Assembly (NCBI GenBank): GCA_015847255.1
Contig: JADLZK010009253.1
Coordinates: 1 to 64,000, forward strand
DNA length: 64,000 bases
Origin: Hyparrhenia diplandra
Lineage: Eukaryota > Streptophyta > Magnoliopsida > Poales > Poaceae
Direction of reading: 5' to 3'
Positions 13,478-24,482 of this stretch are shown here, in pieces; within the stretch, counting starts at the first letter, position 1, and every line of letters starts with the position of its first letter. The notes below the pieces were generated by a model. The model did not search any database. It was not told the origin of the DNA and was given only the letters and a program-made list of their open reading frames with translations. A program made the translations under genes and the position numbers.

Positions 13478-13824
13478 AGACTGCGAGGTACTTTCGAATG
13501 CGACTATCGCCCGAGCAGATTCGGGAACGTGTGTGCATCCCGTTGGACTCCCCCCGATCAAGGAGGAGCCGGTTGCGCGGACCGCGCATGCCGGCAACAC
13601 TCGTCCGTCGGAGCTCCCGCCTAGCCGCCAAGCCTCTGGCGTCAAATGCGACGCTTGGTGCGTCGGTGTTGATGCGGAAGATGGGCATTGCAATGCATCC
13701 CCACCGGCTAACTTGGATGCCGCCGCCAGATGTTGGCCGCCTTTTTGGTCCGCCGACACCAAGCAAGGAAGAGGTCATGCGGGTGCTCTTCGGTGATGGC
13801 TTCGACCCGGTGGCCGGAATCTGA
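13478..13824 (+). pseudogene. LINE ORF1-like C-terminal fragment
   Basis: The open frame ending at a TGA at 13822-13824 encodes a basic segment with RRSSRLAAKP followed by an LMRKMGI motif and TPSKEEVM. This arrangement is typical of the C-terminus of plant L1 ORF1 proteins. The frame opens upstream (13441) inside the LTR, so that start is artificial; the LTR insertion separates it from its N-terminal part at 6174-7735. It is followed by a 3' tail of about 220 bp ending in the A-tract. It is not a functional gene here. Confidence 0.5.
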
Positions 13825-14133
13825 ATCGGCCGGCCTAGATGAGGAGGGGCGGTGAGGCCTTCCTCATTTGCTCTTAGCCCGTCGTCTAGTTTACCTATAA
13901 TCACAATCTCTTATTGCACGTGGCCGTGGGTTCGATTATCCCGGGATTACCGATGTTCTTTTCTTATCTGTTTGTGTTTGTGTTGTAACTTTAAACTCTC
14001 TCGTCTTAATGAAATCCGTGCAATGCACGTTCGAGAAAAAAAATGAACTAGGAAGACAGAAATTTCAAAAAAAATAAAATAAAATAAATTCCTAGTTCAT
14101 TTGCTAAAATCCATGGATGTCCGGCTTGTGCCC

Positions 14134-14921
14134 GCCTTCCACCTCCATCCACAAGGAATCCAACTAAAATAATCGGGCAGATATCTCATCTAATCTAGTC
14201 CAGTACATGTAGAATATCCAATCTACCAATCTCACCATCCAAATACTTAGTGCCGTGTCACGTGCGTAAGCTCACACTGCTCAGCCCGGTTGGGGAGAAC
14301 CACTCCACATACTGTGTGCGTGGGATGCCATTCTCTACACCACCGATGCACAACGCCCCGCGTTGATGGCCGAAGTTGCTCTTCTAGGTCGCGGCCCATC
14401 CATCCTTGGTGGCGCCGTCATCGAGCTCCTCCCTCCGCTCCCTCGTGACCTCGTCACTAGCTAGCCACCCCCGGCCCATTCATCCTTTTCTTTAGTTTCG
14501 GTTGGTGTTACAAACCCGACTAAAGGGTCTGCTATGGATTAGTTCAAAAGTAAAGCATCCCATCCATAGTTGCATGTGTTGCTTAGGTGGGGTCAAAGGT
14601 AGGCCTGAGGCAATGCATAAGTTCAAGTCCCATAAATCACAAAGGATGCGAGGTTGTGGCTATTATTTTTGTATCCTAGGAGACCTTTACTCCCGGGTTA
14701 TCCAACCATGACTAAAGTGTTACTTCGGTTGGGGACAATTGTGACTACAAGGCCTTGGCGGTATTGAAGCCACGTTATGCACTAGTGGTAGCCTTCTCGT
14801 TAGTTAGAAGCACTACATATGAAAAGACAACTATATTCATAATATGTAATTACTCAAGTGTCGATTTCAATATATATGTGTGTTGCCAAACAAAAGGAGA
14901 CCATGTTTCTTTTGGCAGAAG
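14134..14921. other. Non-coding, with a degenerate TTTAGTCCCGGTT-type repeat
   Basis: At 14489-14527 a stretch like CTTTAGTTTCGGTTGGTG is followed by the inverse ACCCGACTAAAGGG. Further inverse or direct variants occur near 14687-14730 (ACTCCCGGGTTATCC, GACTAAAG, CTTCGGTTGGG). These sub-repeats are common in grass CACTA-type and related elements, but no clean ends or target duplication are visible. There is no gene. Confidence 0.4.
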
Positions 14922-14985
14922 TGTTAAAGTATTAGGCAATTTCCAGATTAATTCCATAAAATAAATCATGATTAATAGATCTACT

Positions 14986-16198
14986 TGTGGGGGGTCGATA
15001 TTCGGGATACCCCTCGGCAAGTACTCAACTCGCAATCAACGAGCGAAGCAATCTCGAAACACGTAACGAGACAAGGCATCTCATCACGGCACACGAAGTC
15101 TCCATCGAACCACGAGCCCCCCGGCGACGAGCCGGAGCACGGGCACCGAGAAATCTACTCTCCGCCCGCTCGAGCTCGCGACGCGAGCTCTCCGCAGACG
15201 AGGACAACTCTCCGCCCGCCGAGCTCTCCCATCAATGAGCTCCCCTACGGTGGAGGTTTAGGCCGCGCTCGTCGCGAGGGGATGAGGACAACTCTCCGCC
15301 TTGCTCGAGCTCTCCCATCAATGAGCTCCCGGATCCTCGCCGCACTCGACCTCATCCAGAGACCTCTTTCCGTCTCGCTCGAGCTCCTATATGACGAGCT
15401 CTACGACGCCATCATTTGAAGAGCTCAACCCCCGCCTTCTCGAGGAAGCCTCGCGGGTGCGGGAGTTGGCCAACCACTCTCGACAAGCTCAACAACTCCC
15501 CGACGGGACACCGTGGCCACGCCCGGGCTATAAAGCAAGAGGGCGATCATTCGATCACCTCACCATACCCCGTCGACTCCAACAACTACCCTACAAGTAC
15601 CCGATCGGGTACACACGGCGTACACCGTCCCCATCCGCGGTATGGACGCGCCCATGCTGAGAAGACGCATTCCAACTACGATTGAAGACACGGTGACGGT
15701 TGACCACCGCCCAAACCGCGAATCCCGCGTACGACGATGGCCAATTTTGACACCGAGACGCTTCGAGCTCGAACGAGCTCTCGCCGCGCTTACGAGCTCG
15801 CAACAAGCTCTTCTCTCGCACCCTCCACCCCGTGCATGTATTTTCATTTCTTCAAGTCCTCAACCCGATACGAGCTCGTGTATCCCCTTGCGACTATAAA
15901 AGGGGGAGGCCAGCCACCGGGTTGAGGCAGGTTCCACCCCAGCTTCATAGCATCCACGCACACATCCACCCGATATTGGCACTCGCCTCAATCATAGAGA
16001 CTTGGGAGTCCGCTCCCTCTCTCGCCCGGCTTGTACTAGCCCCGTATGAGCGTTTGAGCTCGAATAGTAATCACCACCGGACTAGGGTGCGCGATTTGCC
16101 CCGAACCAGTATACATCCCGTGTCATTGTCTCTAGAGCTAGGCCATCGGAGCACGCATTAGCCAGACATTACTGTGACGGTGGTATTAGACCACGACA
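14986..16198 (+). mobile_element. Solo LTR inserted into the copia LTR
   Basis: The 1,213-bp unit starts TGTGGGGGGTCGATATTCGG and ends TTAGACCACGACA, flanked by CTACT at 14981-14985 and 16199-16203. The intact right copia LTR supplies the empty site (ATAGATCTACTAGATAAAGC at 21747-21766), proving the insertion. A plus-strand promoter-like GACTATAAAAGGGGGAGG occurs about 300 bp before its end. It holds no coding or internal retrotransposon sequence. The style resembles gypsy LTRs, but the family is not named here. Confidence 0.92.
15892..15908 (+). promoter_or_regulatory. TATA box of the 1.2-kb solo LTR
   Basis: GACTATAAAAGGGGGAG sits about 300 bp before the LTR end, the usual place for the U3/R promoter of gypsy-type LTRs. 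Whether it is active is unknown. Confidence 0.5.
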
Positions 16199-16767
16199 CT
16201 ACTAGATAAAGCATGTTAAGCATACTAGCATAGCATGAACACATAACACCGATCATAGCATAGCATAAACGCATATCATAGATCATGGCAACAGGTGTAA
16301 ACACAACTAGCACACCAAATAGATTGGATAGATTGAACATGACTAACATGAAGATTAGATCTCGAGAATACCTGGCTGACGTTGAGGACAACGTAATGGA
16401 GAGGTTCGAAAGCAATGCCGAAGTTCTTCCAATTTCCGTTGTCGGGCCGTCGATCGACGGCCGCTGAAGAAGTCGAAGAAGTTGTCGGAAGACGGTCTTT
16501 GGGGACGGTCCTCCGCGTGTCCTTTCGGTAGGCGAGCCGTGACGAAGATCGGGAGCGATCGCGCGAAGAGCGCTTCCCAAAAACCTTATTCGCCTTCTCC
16601 CGGTGCGGGATCGCAAAGACGACGGTTCCGGAGACCTTGCTTTCGCCCGGCCGCCGGTGCACGCGAACGATCGGGCCGGGAGACTAGGCGACGGCAGCCG
16701 CAGAAGCGGAGAAGAGGAAAAAACCCTAAGCTTTGGATTGGATGCGTTTAGCGTGGCGGTGGTCCGC

Positions 16768-16776
16768 TTATATAGT
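16768..16776 (-). promoter_or_regulatory. TATA box of the left copia LTR (minus strand)
   Basis: The plus strand reads CTTATATAG, which is CTATATAAG on the minus strand. The same motif lies at 22309-22317 in the other LTR. This is the likely U3 promoter; in the left LTR it would drive read-through transcription leftwards. Confidence 0.5.
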
Positions 16777-18363
16777 CGGGTGAACCGACCTCGTGACACA
16801 ATCACGATCTAAACCGGTTAGGACTCGCTGTTCGTATTTGATTAGAACTCGCAAACCAAAAGACCAAAAACTAAAACTACAAAGGAGACCGCGCGCCCCA
16901 AGGCGAGGAGCCGGATTTCGGAGGACCATTCACGCGCATGTCGTGCGCCGCGCCTTTTGCCACGCCACGCCACGCCGGCGAGGCGAGGCGAGCGAGCGGC
17001 GTGTGGAGTTCCCTTTCTCCTTCTCACACTAGACTTGAGAAGGTAGGAACAACTTCCATATTTAAGTTGGTCCTCTCCACCTTCCACAAGCAATGTGGTA
17101 CTAAAGGATTCCACCACTCCCTCCTTTCCATATTCATGAATGGGCCTTTGAGATTTCTTTAGGAATTTCGAATTTGTTATTGGGCCAAGCCCACTTAACA
17201 TCTAAATTCCAACAATCCCCGCCGGATCTCAAATACCCATTTAAAGATTTTGCCTGTTTCTCGCTACCGTTTGATATACTAGTGTTTCAAAGCAGAGACT
17301 GTTCGGTTGAACTTCCGCCTAGAACTTCAAGCTACACCTATCCACAACTTGAACAATAGACTACGCCTTGAATTGCAAGTTTTGTACGAATAAGCTTTGC
17401 TCAAAGCCAAACTAGTACTTGGCCGCGTAGCCTTTCCCCGTGGGTGGAGCATATACGTCATACTCCTCGTCTCTTCATGAGCTTACTAGAGATCACCCAA
17501 GTCTCATAGGCTGCGATGTTTAACGGTCGAACTCATATAGGTATGCCCTTTCAAGAATACTACTCGTAGGACAAACATCTTTACTTATAAAGTCAATAGG
17601 ACATATTAAGGCATTCTTGCCAACCTACCATCTGAGCCTCAACGCTCTTGAGAGTATTACATCTTCACATAGAGAGGGTTATCATTTTACTCTCCTCGGT
17701 TTACCAATAGCTTGTTCTTTCGTGTCCTTAGTCACGGGATCTCCGATCAAAAAGGTTGGGTTACTACTATGTAAACTCATATGGGTCTCATACCCATCTC
17801 CCTAGATGCAATTTCTATCACATTACGTGATAGCCCTTTTGTAAAGGGATTCGCCGGTTTTTATCCCACTCGTATATAAGATACGATTATTACTCAGGAG
17901 TTTCTCAATTTTTCCGATGATTTCAAACGTCTTTTAACGTGTCTTGTTGACTTTGAATTATCCTTAGCACTATTCACCTTAGTGATCATAGTTTGATTAT
18001 CACAGTTCATAAGGATAGCGGCATCGGTTTTTCAACCACCGACAAGTCGGACAAGAGCTCACGTAGCCACTCGCCTCTGCGCAGATCTTTGTATCTAAAG
18101 CGAAGAAGTTCTGTTTCCATGGTTGACTTAGTCAAAATAGTCGTTTACAAGACCTCCATGACACTGCGCCACCTCCAAGAGTAAATACATACCCACTTGT
18201 GGCGTAGATTTGAGCAATATCGAGAAATCCGGTTGGCATCACTATATCCCTCTAGCACACTGGGTGCCCAGAATAGTGAATTCCATAGCTCATTGTACCT
18301 TTAAGATAGCACAAGACCCTTTCTAGTACATGCCAATGATCATCACCCGGGTTGAACATATAC

Positions 18364-19200
18364 CTACTCAACTTGCTCACAACAAAAGAGATATCGGGTG
18401 CAGTTGCATTTCGCTAGATACATGAGTGAACCAACAATCTGAGAGTACTTGAGGCGATCTCTAGTACGCTTCTTATTCTTTCGCGATGTCACACTAGGAT
18501 CATAAGGTGTTGGAGAAGGCTTTCTATCCATAAAGCCAAAACGACTCGAGGACCTTGTCAACATAGTGAGATTGCGATAAAGTAATCCCACTCTCTTCCT
18601 TAATTAGCTTAATGTTTAGAATTACATCGGCCTCTCCTAGATCTTTCATATCAAAATTCTTTGACAAGAAAGACTTGACCTCATTTATAACATCCATGTT
18701 TGTACCAAAGATTAGAATATCATCAACATATAAACATAATATAACAGATTCGCCCCCACCATGTCGATAATACACACACCTATCGGCTTCATTAACAATA
18801 TAGCGGCACTAATTAACGTAGTGTCAAACTTCTCATGCCATTGCTTAGGTGCTTGCTTCAAGCCATACAAAGACTTCAATAATTTACACACCTTCGCTCT
18901 TCACCTTTTACTACAAACCCATCAGGTGATCCATATAGATCTCCTCATCCAACTCTCCATTAAGAAAAAGTTTGTCTTCACATCCATTTGATGAATGATC
19001 GGACCATATGAGGCAGCCAAGGATAGTAGTGTTCGAATAGTGGTCATTCTAGCAACGGGTGAGTAAGTATCAAAGAAATCTTCTCCTTCCTTTTGAGTGT
19101 AGCCCTTAGCTACAAGCCCGAGCCTTGTACTTGTCAATAGTACCATCGGGTCTAAGCTTTTTCTTGAACACCCACTTACAACCGATTGGTTTGTAACCAA
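18364..19200 (-). pseudogene. Copia reverse transcriptase, frameshifted
   Basis: Minus-strand frames give LVAKGYTQKEGEDFFDTYSP and then a VKTNFF segment (within 18922-19140), the N-terminal blocks of copia reverse transcriptase. A different frame (18524-18775) carries LCLYVDDILIFG with the catalytic YVDD at about 18719-18733, then KDLGEA. A third frame (18364-18591) carries SLMYLA and the connection region. Expected block order is kept, but at least two frameshifts separate the parts. The RNase H part, expected at about 17800-18200, is eroded. Confidence 0.85.
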
Positions 19201-19299
19201 AAGGTAGTTTAGAAAGCTCCCAAGTTCCATTAGAAAGAATCGAGTCCATCTCACTACGAACACTTCTTTCCAATCATCTCGCATACGGAGATGCATATG

Positions 19300-20303
19300 C
19301 CTCTGAAATAGAGGTGGGAGTATCATCCATAAGGTACACAATGAAATCATCACCAAAAAAGATTTTGCGATCCTTTGTCTCTTGTTCCTCACGGGAACTT
19401 CATTGTCATCCTCCTCAAGTGGTTGCTCAAACGACTCAATAGGAGACTCAATAGGTATAGTAATATCAGAAGCTAATTCAGTAGAAAACTTAGCATTGCT
19501 ACACATATCTTTCACAGGAAATATATTCTCAAAAAATGTAGCATCACGAGATTCAAAGATAGTATCAACATGCATATCGGAAACTTTAGATTTTACTACT
19601 AAAAATCGATAGGCAATGTTGTTGTTAGCATATCCAAGAAAGACACAATCTACCGTCTTTGGTCTAAGCTTACGCTTCTTATTAATTGGAACATTGACTT
19701 TCGCCAAGCATCCCCACGTGCGCAAGTATGAGAGTGATGGTTTCCTTCCAACCCATATCTCATATGGTGTTGTCTCTTTATTTCTGTTTGGAATTCTATT
19801 CGGGACATGACTCATGATCAATATAGCTTCCCCACTATGCCTTAGATAAACCAGCAGTGTCTAACATGGCGTTAACCAAGTCGGTCGGCGGCGATTTTTC
19901 CTCTCGGCAACCCGTTAGATTCGGGCGAATAGGGAGGTGTCCTCTCATGAATAATACCATGTTCCGCACAAAATTCATCAAATGTTATAGGAAAATATTC
20001 ACCACCATGATCGACCTTAGACGTTTAATCTTTCTTTCTAGTTGATTTTCAACTTCAGCCTTAAAGATTTTAAAGTAGTCTAATGCCTCATCTTTAGTTT
20101 TTTAAGTAAATATAACAATATCTAGAAGCATCATCAATAAACGTCATGAAATATCTCTTTTCACCTTTAGTCAACACACCATTCATCTCGCATAGATCGG
20201 AATGTATGAGCTCTAGAGGTGCCAAGTGTCTCTCCTCCCGCCTTGTGAGGCTTTCGAGGTTGCTTAGATTGCACACAACTATGGCACTTAGAACCTTTGG
20301 CAA
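19300..20303 (-). pseudogene. Copia integrase, frameshifted
   Basis: The frame at 20094-20303 carries LELIHSDLCEMNG and YFMTFIDDASRYCYIYL, the start of the integrase catalytic core with its first Asp residues. The frame at 18922-19821 continues with TPYEIWVGRKPSLSYLRTWG and VFLGYANN, the end of the core and the following copia-specific GKGY-like region. The stretch between (about 19822-20093) is in other frames and degraded. It would have joined copia cDNA into the genome. Confidence 0.85.
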
Positions 20304-20645
20304 TGGTGAAATCTGGAATTAACCATAAGCTAGATAAATGTGACATCAAACCAAAATTCACATGACATAAACGAGAATGCCAAACACTAGAATTATCATC
20401 AATTGTGCCACAAATATGATTAACCCGACTTATTACTTAAATCGACAAACTTAGGCGGAACAAGCCTCGCAATCATAGCCTTTACCAATAAATTGTCCAT
20501 GCTTAGACATAACTACTTTATTGGACTCTAACACTACTTTAAGACCATCTCTTAACAAAAGAGAAACGCTAACAAGGTTCTTACGAATAATAGGGACATC
20601 TTTGCACGTTCTTCACCGCACGATCTTCCCCAGTAAACTCGAGAT

Positions 20646-20860
20646 CTACCGTGCCAACACCACGAACGAAGCATGTGACCCATTCCCCATCGGGACGTAG
20701 GAACCTTGGAGCCCCTCGCTAATGAGAGAACAAAGAGATGTCGGCACATACGTGAATATTAGCACCGTATCAAGCCACCAACTAGGTGATTGAAATTGAA
20801 AAGTACAAGAGGGAAGATTACCATACCCGTCATCGGCATTGGTTGCGATCCACGAGGTTG
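20646..20860 (-). pseudogene. Copia protease remnant
   Basis: The minus-strand frame ending at 20646 reads PSWWLDTV, where the family has the active-site triplet DTG within WWLDTGA, and then PMGNGSHA. The Gly of the catalytic triplet is lost through a small frameshift, so the aspartic protease is inactive. The call rests on this short segment and its position between the zinc knuckle and integrase. Confidence 0.55.
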
Positions 20861-21660
20861 ACCTTCTTCTCTTTACGGTCCGCACGCCGAGGACACTCCT
20901 TAGCAAAATGACCAAGATCACCACAAGTGAAACAAGGCATCTCGGACTTGTCCTTCTTCTTCTTCTTGAAGGTAGTAGTAGCTTTGGCATTGAAAGGCTG
21001 CTTGTTTCCCCTTTCCTTTGTTCTTGCCTTTGAAGTTTCTTCGGACAAAGTGGGCGGTACTTTCCTCGTTCCCCTTCTCGGTATGATCTTTAGCCCGAGC
21101 TTTCTCCTCAACATCTAGAGATTGAATCGGGTTTTCAACCGATATCTTCGCTCGCTTATGCTTGAGGCTTGTGGCAAAGTTCCTCCATGAAGGAGGTAAT
21201 TTGGCAATAATAATACCAGCCACAACTTCATTGAGTATAACATACTCAAGGAGTTCAAGTTCCTTAGCCGGTATTTGTATCTCATGAGCTTGATTGACTA
21301 TAGATTTGTTTGCAACCATCTTATAGTCATGAAAGCTCTACATGATGTACGATTGTTTTGCACCGAAGCACCATAGGTAGTGTTCAGATAATCCCACGAG
21401 CTTTAGCGTTTTTATAGTGCATCACAAAGCATCATAGATATGATCGATATCACATTACATACAGCTCCCACAAATATTTCAGCGGCTTTTCGGAATTTAT
21501 TCGATCTTCATCGAAAGGTCTCCCTCGGGTAAGCCATCTTTGACCCGAAGAAAAACATCCATGGCAAGAAGCCAATCTCGTGACCTTTTACGAGACCACC
21601 TCTTAAAGTGCTCACCGGAGAATTTCTCCCGCCTCGAGCATCAACAAAACTAGCCATTGG
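20830..21660 (-). pseudogene. Copia gag with CCHC zinc knuckle, frameshifted
   Basis: The gag start is probably near 21656 on the minus strand (frame beginning MASFVDARGG). A second frame (20918-21319) carries AKLPPSWRNFATSLKHKR, typical of the gag capsid-like domain. A third (20830-21114) carries the nucleocapsid knuckle CFTCGDLGHFAKEC, with the CX2CX4HX4C spacing intact. At least two frameshifts break the gene. Confidence 0.8.
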
Positions 21661-21704
21661 ATCTCGGAAAAGACCTATAATAAGGTTTTTGGATTGTTCA
21701 AGTA

Positions 21705-22744
21705 TTAGACAATTTCGCATTAATTCTATAAAATAAATCATGATTAATAGATCTACTAGATAAAGCATGTTAAGCATATTAGCATAGCATGAACACATAA
21801 CACGATCATAGCATAGCATAAACGCATATCATAGATCATGGCAACAGTGTAAACACAACTAGCACACCAAATAGATTGGATAGATTGAACATGACTAACA
21901 TGAAGATTAGATCTCGAGAATACACGGGCCGACGTTGAGGACAACGTAATGGAGAGGTTCCAAAAGCGATGCCGAGTTCTTCCATTTCGTTGTCGATGTC
22001 GTCGATCGGCGGCTGCTGAAGAAGTCAAAGAAGTTGTCGATTTAAGACGGGGGGACGGTCCCTGGCGTGTCCTTCTCGGTAGACGAGCCGTGGCGAAGAT
22101 CGGGAGGGGCCGCGCCGGCGAGCGCTTCCCAAAACCCTATTCGCCTTCTCGGTGCGGGATCGCAAAGACGACGGTTCCGGAGACACGCTCGCCCGATCGG
22201 CGGTGCATGCGAACGATCGGGCGGAGACTAGGCGACGGCGCAAAGCGGCGAGAAGAGGCAAAACCCTAAGCTTTGGATTGGATGCGTTTAGCGTGGCCGG
22301 TGGTGCGCTTATATAGTCGGGGTGAACCGACCTCGTGACACAATCACGATCTAAACCGGTTAGGACTCTCGCTGTTCGTATTTGATTAGAACTCGCAAAC
22401 CAAAAGATCAAAAACTAAAGCGCAAAAAGGAGACCGGCGCCCCCGAAGGCGAGGGGAGCCGGATTTTGGAGGACCATTCACGCGCATGATCGTGCGGCGC
22501 CGCGCCACGCGCGGGCGAGGCGGCGGCGCGTGTGGAGTTCCCTTTCTCCTTCTCACACTAGACTTGAGAAGGTAGGGACAACTTCCATATTTAAGTTGGT
22601 CCTCTCCACCTTCCACGAGCAATGTGGTACTAAAGGATTCCACCACTCCCTCCTTTCCATATTCATGAATGGGCCTTTGAGGTTTCTTTAGGAATTTCAG
22701 AATTTGTTATTGGGCCAAGCCCACTTAACATCTAAATTCCAACA
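21705..22744 (-). repeat. Right (5') LTR of the copia element
   Basis: This 1,040-bp LTR is uninterrupted and pairs with 14922-17214. Its minus-strand TATA-like CTATATAAG is at 22309-22317. The internal element begins directly to its left at 21704. Confidence 0.88.
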
Positions 22745-22749
22745 AGAAG

Positions 22750-23124
22750 CTAAAGTAAACAGACAAGATTGCTTGTGGGGATCAATTGTGTCCAACTAAC
22801 ATAGATAAGCTGAGATAGATTGCAGTAGCTAAAGAGTGATGTCATTTTGTGCCTGTTTGTATTGGCTAAGGCCTAAGGCTAACTACTAGGTGTAGCTAAA
22901 AATTTGCCAGCTGAGTCAATCCATGTTTAGAGTTCGCCTCTTATTTATTTCATCTTCTAATCACTACAAGCTGGTATACTATCCCTGTGTGCCGAAAATA
23001 CAATCCTAGCTGCATTCTTTGTTGAAGCAGATAAAGTCTGATCAAATATATAGATAAAAATATTAATATTATAATACTAAATAAGTATAATATAAAAATA
23101 TATCATGACAAATCATATGTGACT
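22750..23124. other. Non-coding AT-rich spacer
   Basis: AT-rich DNA between the copia element and the RTE fragment. I see no gene, clean inverted repeat or target duplication. Confidence 0.5.
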
Positions 23125-24146
23125 TTCCAATTAACATAGGACTACATCAAGGGTCAGCATTGAGCCCTTATTTATTTACTACGGTGATGGATGAAGTCAC
23201 AAGGGATATCTGAGGGTGATATCCCTTGGTGTATGCTCTTTCTTTGATGATGTGGTGCTAGTGGACGAGAGTAGAGCAGGGGTAAATAGGAAGTTAGAGT
23301 TTGTGGAGGCACACGCTAGAGTCGAAAGGGTTCGGACCGAGTAGGACCAAGACCGAGTATATGATGTGCGACTTTAGCCCGACTAGGCACGAGGATGAGG
23401 GCGTCACCTGGATGGACAAGTGGTGACCAAGAAGGATACTTTTCGGTATTTAGGATCTATGCTTCTGAAGGATGGCGACATTGATGAAGATGTTAGACAT
23501 AGAATCGCAGCAAGTTGGCTAAAGTGGCGTCAAGCTTACGGCATCCTATGTGACAAGAGGGTGCCACGAAGCTAAAAGGGAAGTTCTATAGGGACAGCGA
23601 TTCACCGGCGATGCTATATGGTCTGAATGTTGGCCTACAAAAGGCGACATGTCCAGCGGCTAAGCGTGGATCGAGATGGGTATGTTGCGTTGGTTTTATG
23701 GGCATACTAGAAGGGATAGAGTTCGGGATGGAGATATTTGGGATAGGGTCGGGGTGGCTCCTATCGTGGAGAAATTGATTCAACATCGGTTGAGATGGTT
23801 TGGACATGTTTAACGGAGGCCTTCCGAGGCGCCGGTGCGTAGTGGAGTTCTAGAGCGGGTAGATAATATAAAGAGAGGTAGAGGTCGACCTAGGCCGACT
23901 TGGGACGAGACGGTTAAGAGAGACCTTAAGGAGTGGAATATCTCCAAGGATTTAGCTTTTGGACGGGGACCGCATGGAGGCTAGCTATCAATGTGCGTGA
24001 ACCATGACTTTGTTTCCTTTTCTATCTACCATATCTTTATCTTTTTGTCTTGTACCTTTTTACGTTCTTTTATCTTTGTTTCATATGAGTTTCATCTCTA
24101 GCATACCCCAACTAGCTTGGGACTAAAGACTATGTTGTTGTTGTTG
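23125..24146 (+). mobile_element. RTE-type LINE, 5'-truncated and broken
   Basis: Conceptual frames give pieces of a reverse transcriptase. GGTCAGCATTGAGCCCTTAT gives the G-S-A/L-S-P segment, and the catalytic Asp pair GATGAT lies at 23246-23251 followed by VVLVDES. Later pieces include a KYLG/RYLG-like stretch, MLRWFYGHT near 23680, and RGRGRPR plus TWDETVKRDLKEW near 23876-23940. The 3' end reads CCCCAACTAGCTTGGGACTAAAGAC and then (GTT)n, the short-repeat tail typical of plant RTE elements. Frameshifts and lost codons, including the residue before the Asp pair, show it is dead. The 5' edge is approximate. Confidence 0.8.
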
Positions 24147-24482
24147 TATTATAAGTATTGATATTTTTATAGGTATAGTTAGTTAAACTTAAGATAGTTT
24201 CACTCAGCAGTATTTGTATGGACATTAGTATCAAGCATGCCCTTATATACAGCGAGAATGCTCCCTCCATCCAAAAAAAAAAAAAAAAAAAAAAGCAATT
24301 CTACAGTCTGACTAAATTTATATAAAAGGTTCAAATAATTATTGTACAAAATAAGTATTGTTGGATTAGTTAATAGTTATAAAATATATTTATATAATAG
24401 ATTTATATGGAGTATAAATACCAATACTATTTGTTATAAATTTAGTTAAATTTGAGCTAGAATGATCGACCTGATACTGTAG
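24147..24482. other. AT-rich DNA with one Stowaway-like end and an A22 tract
   Basis: GCTCCCTCCATCC at about 24250 resembles a Stowaway terminus and is followed by a run of about 22 A. No matching opposite end is visible. The remainder is AT-rich and non-coding. Confidence 0.4.

Larger units (their letters stand above)
3224..14044 (+). mobile_element. LINE-like retroposon carrying only an ORF1-type region, with nested LTR insertions
   Basis: It is bounded by the 12-bp direct repeat GAACTAGGAAGA (3212-3223 and 14045-14056) and ends in CGAGAAAAAAAAT, an A-tail, so it arrived by target-primed reverse transcription. Without the nested insertions (3906-6168 plus target repeat, 7736-13477) about 2.8 kb remains. 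The remaining sequence is GC-rich. It shows remnants of a plant L1 ORF1 protein but no reverse transcriptase or endonuclease region, so it depended on machinery supplied by other elements. A 5'-truncated relative of its 3' tail lies in the GDSL gene at 52419-52628. Confidence 0.75.
3161..14133. mobile_element. Small MITE split by a nested insertion (oldest layer of the nest)
   Basis: The left half (3161-3223) begins GGTGAAAGTTGGATGTCC. The right half (14045-14133) ends with the inverted counterpart GGACATCCGGCTTG read as ATGGATGTCCGGCTTGTGCCC. A related intact copy sits at 41372-41548. The halves are about 150 bp together and carry no coding. Everything between 3224 and 14044 was inserted later. 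The superfamily is not identifiable from the sequence. Confidence 0.6.
14922..17214 (-). repeat. Left (3') LTR of the copia element, interrupted
   Basis: Without the insertion at 14986-16198 and one copy of its CTACT duplication, this LTR is about 1,075 bp and aligns along its length with 21705-22744. The two copies differ by numerous small indels and substitutions, so the element is not recent. Confidence 0.88.
14922..22744 (-). mobile_element. Ty1/copia LTR retrotransposon, full-length but defective
   Basis: The element lies on the minus strand and is flanked by the 5-bp duplication AGAAG (14917-14921 and 22745-22749). Both LTRs run, on the plus strand, from TGTT to AATTCCAACA. On the minus strand the LTR begins TGTTGGAATTTAGATG. 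Just inside the left LTR the plus strand reads ATCCCCGCCGG, which is a minus-strand polypurine tract ending GGCGGGGAT. Domain order from right to left is gag with a zinc knuckle, protease, integrase, reverse transcriptase and an eroded RNase H, the copia order. A clear tRNA primer-binding site is not visible beside 21705. Many frameshifts show that it cannot make functional proteins. Confidence 0.9.

Noticed and set aside
13920..13945. GTGGGTTCGATTATCC resembling a tRNA B box
   Set aside because: No A box or cloverleaf around it; it belongs to the retroposon tail.
23586..23807. Minus-strand frame
   Set aside because: Antisense shadow of the RTE LINE reverse transcriptase fragment.
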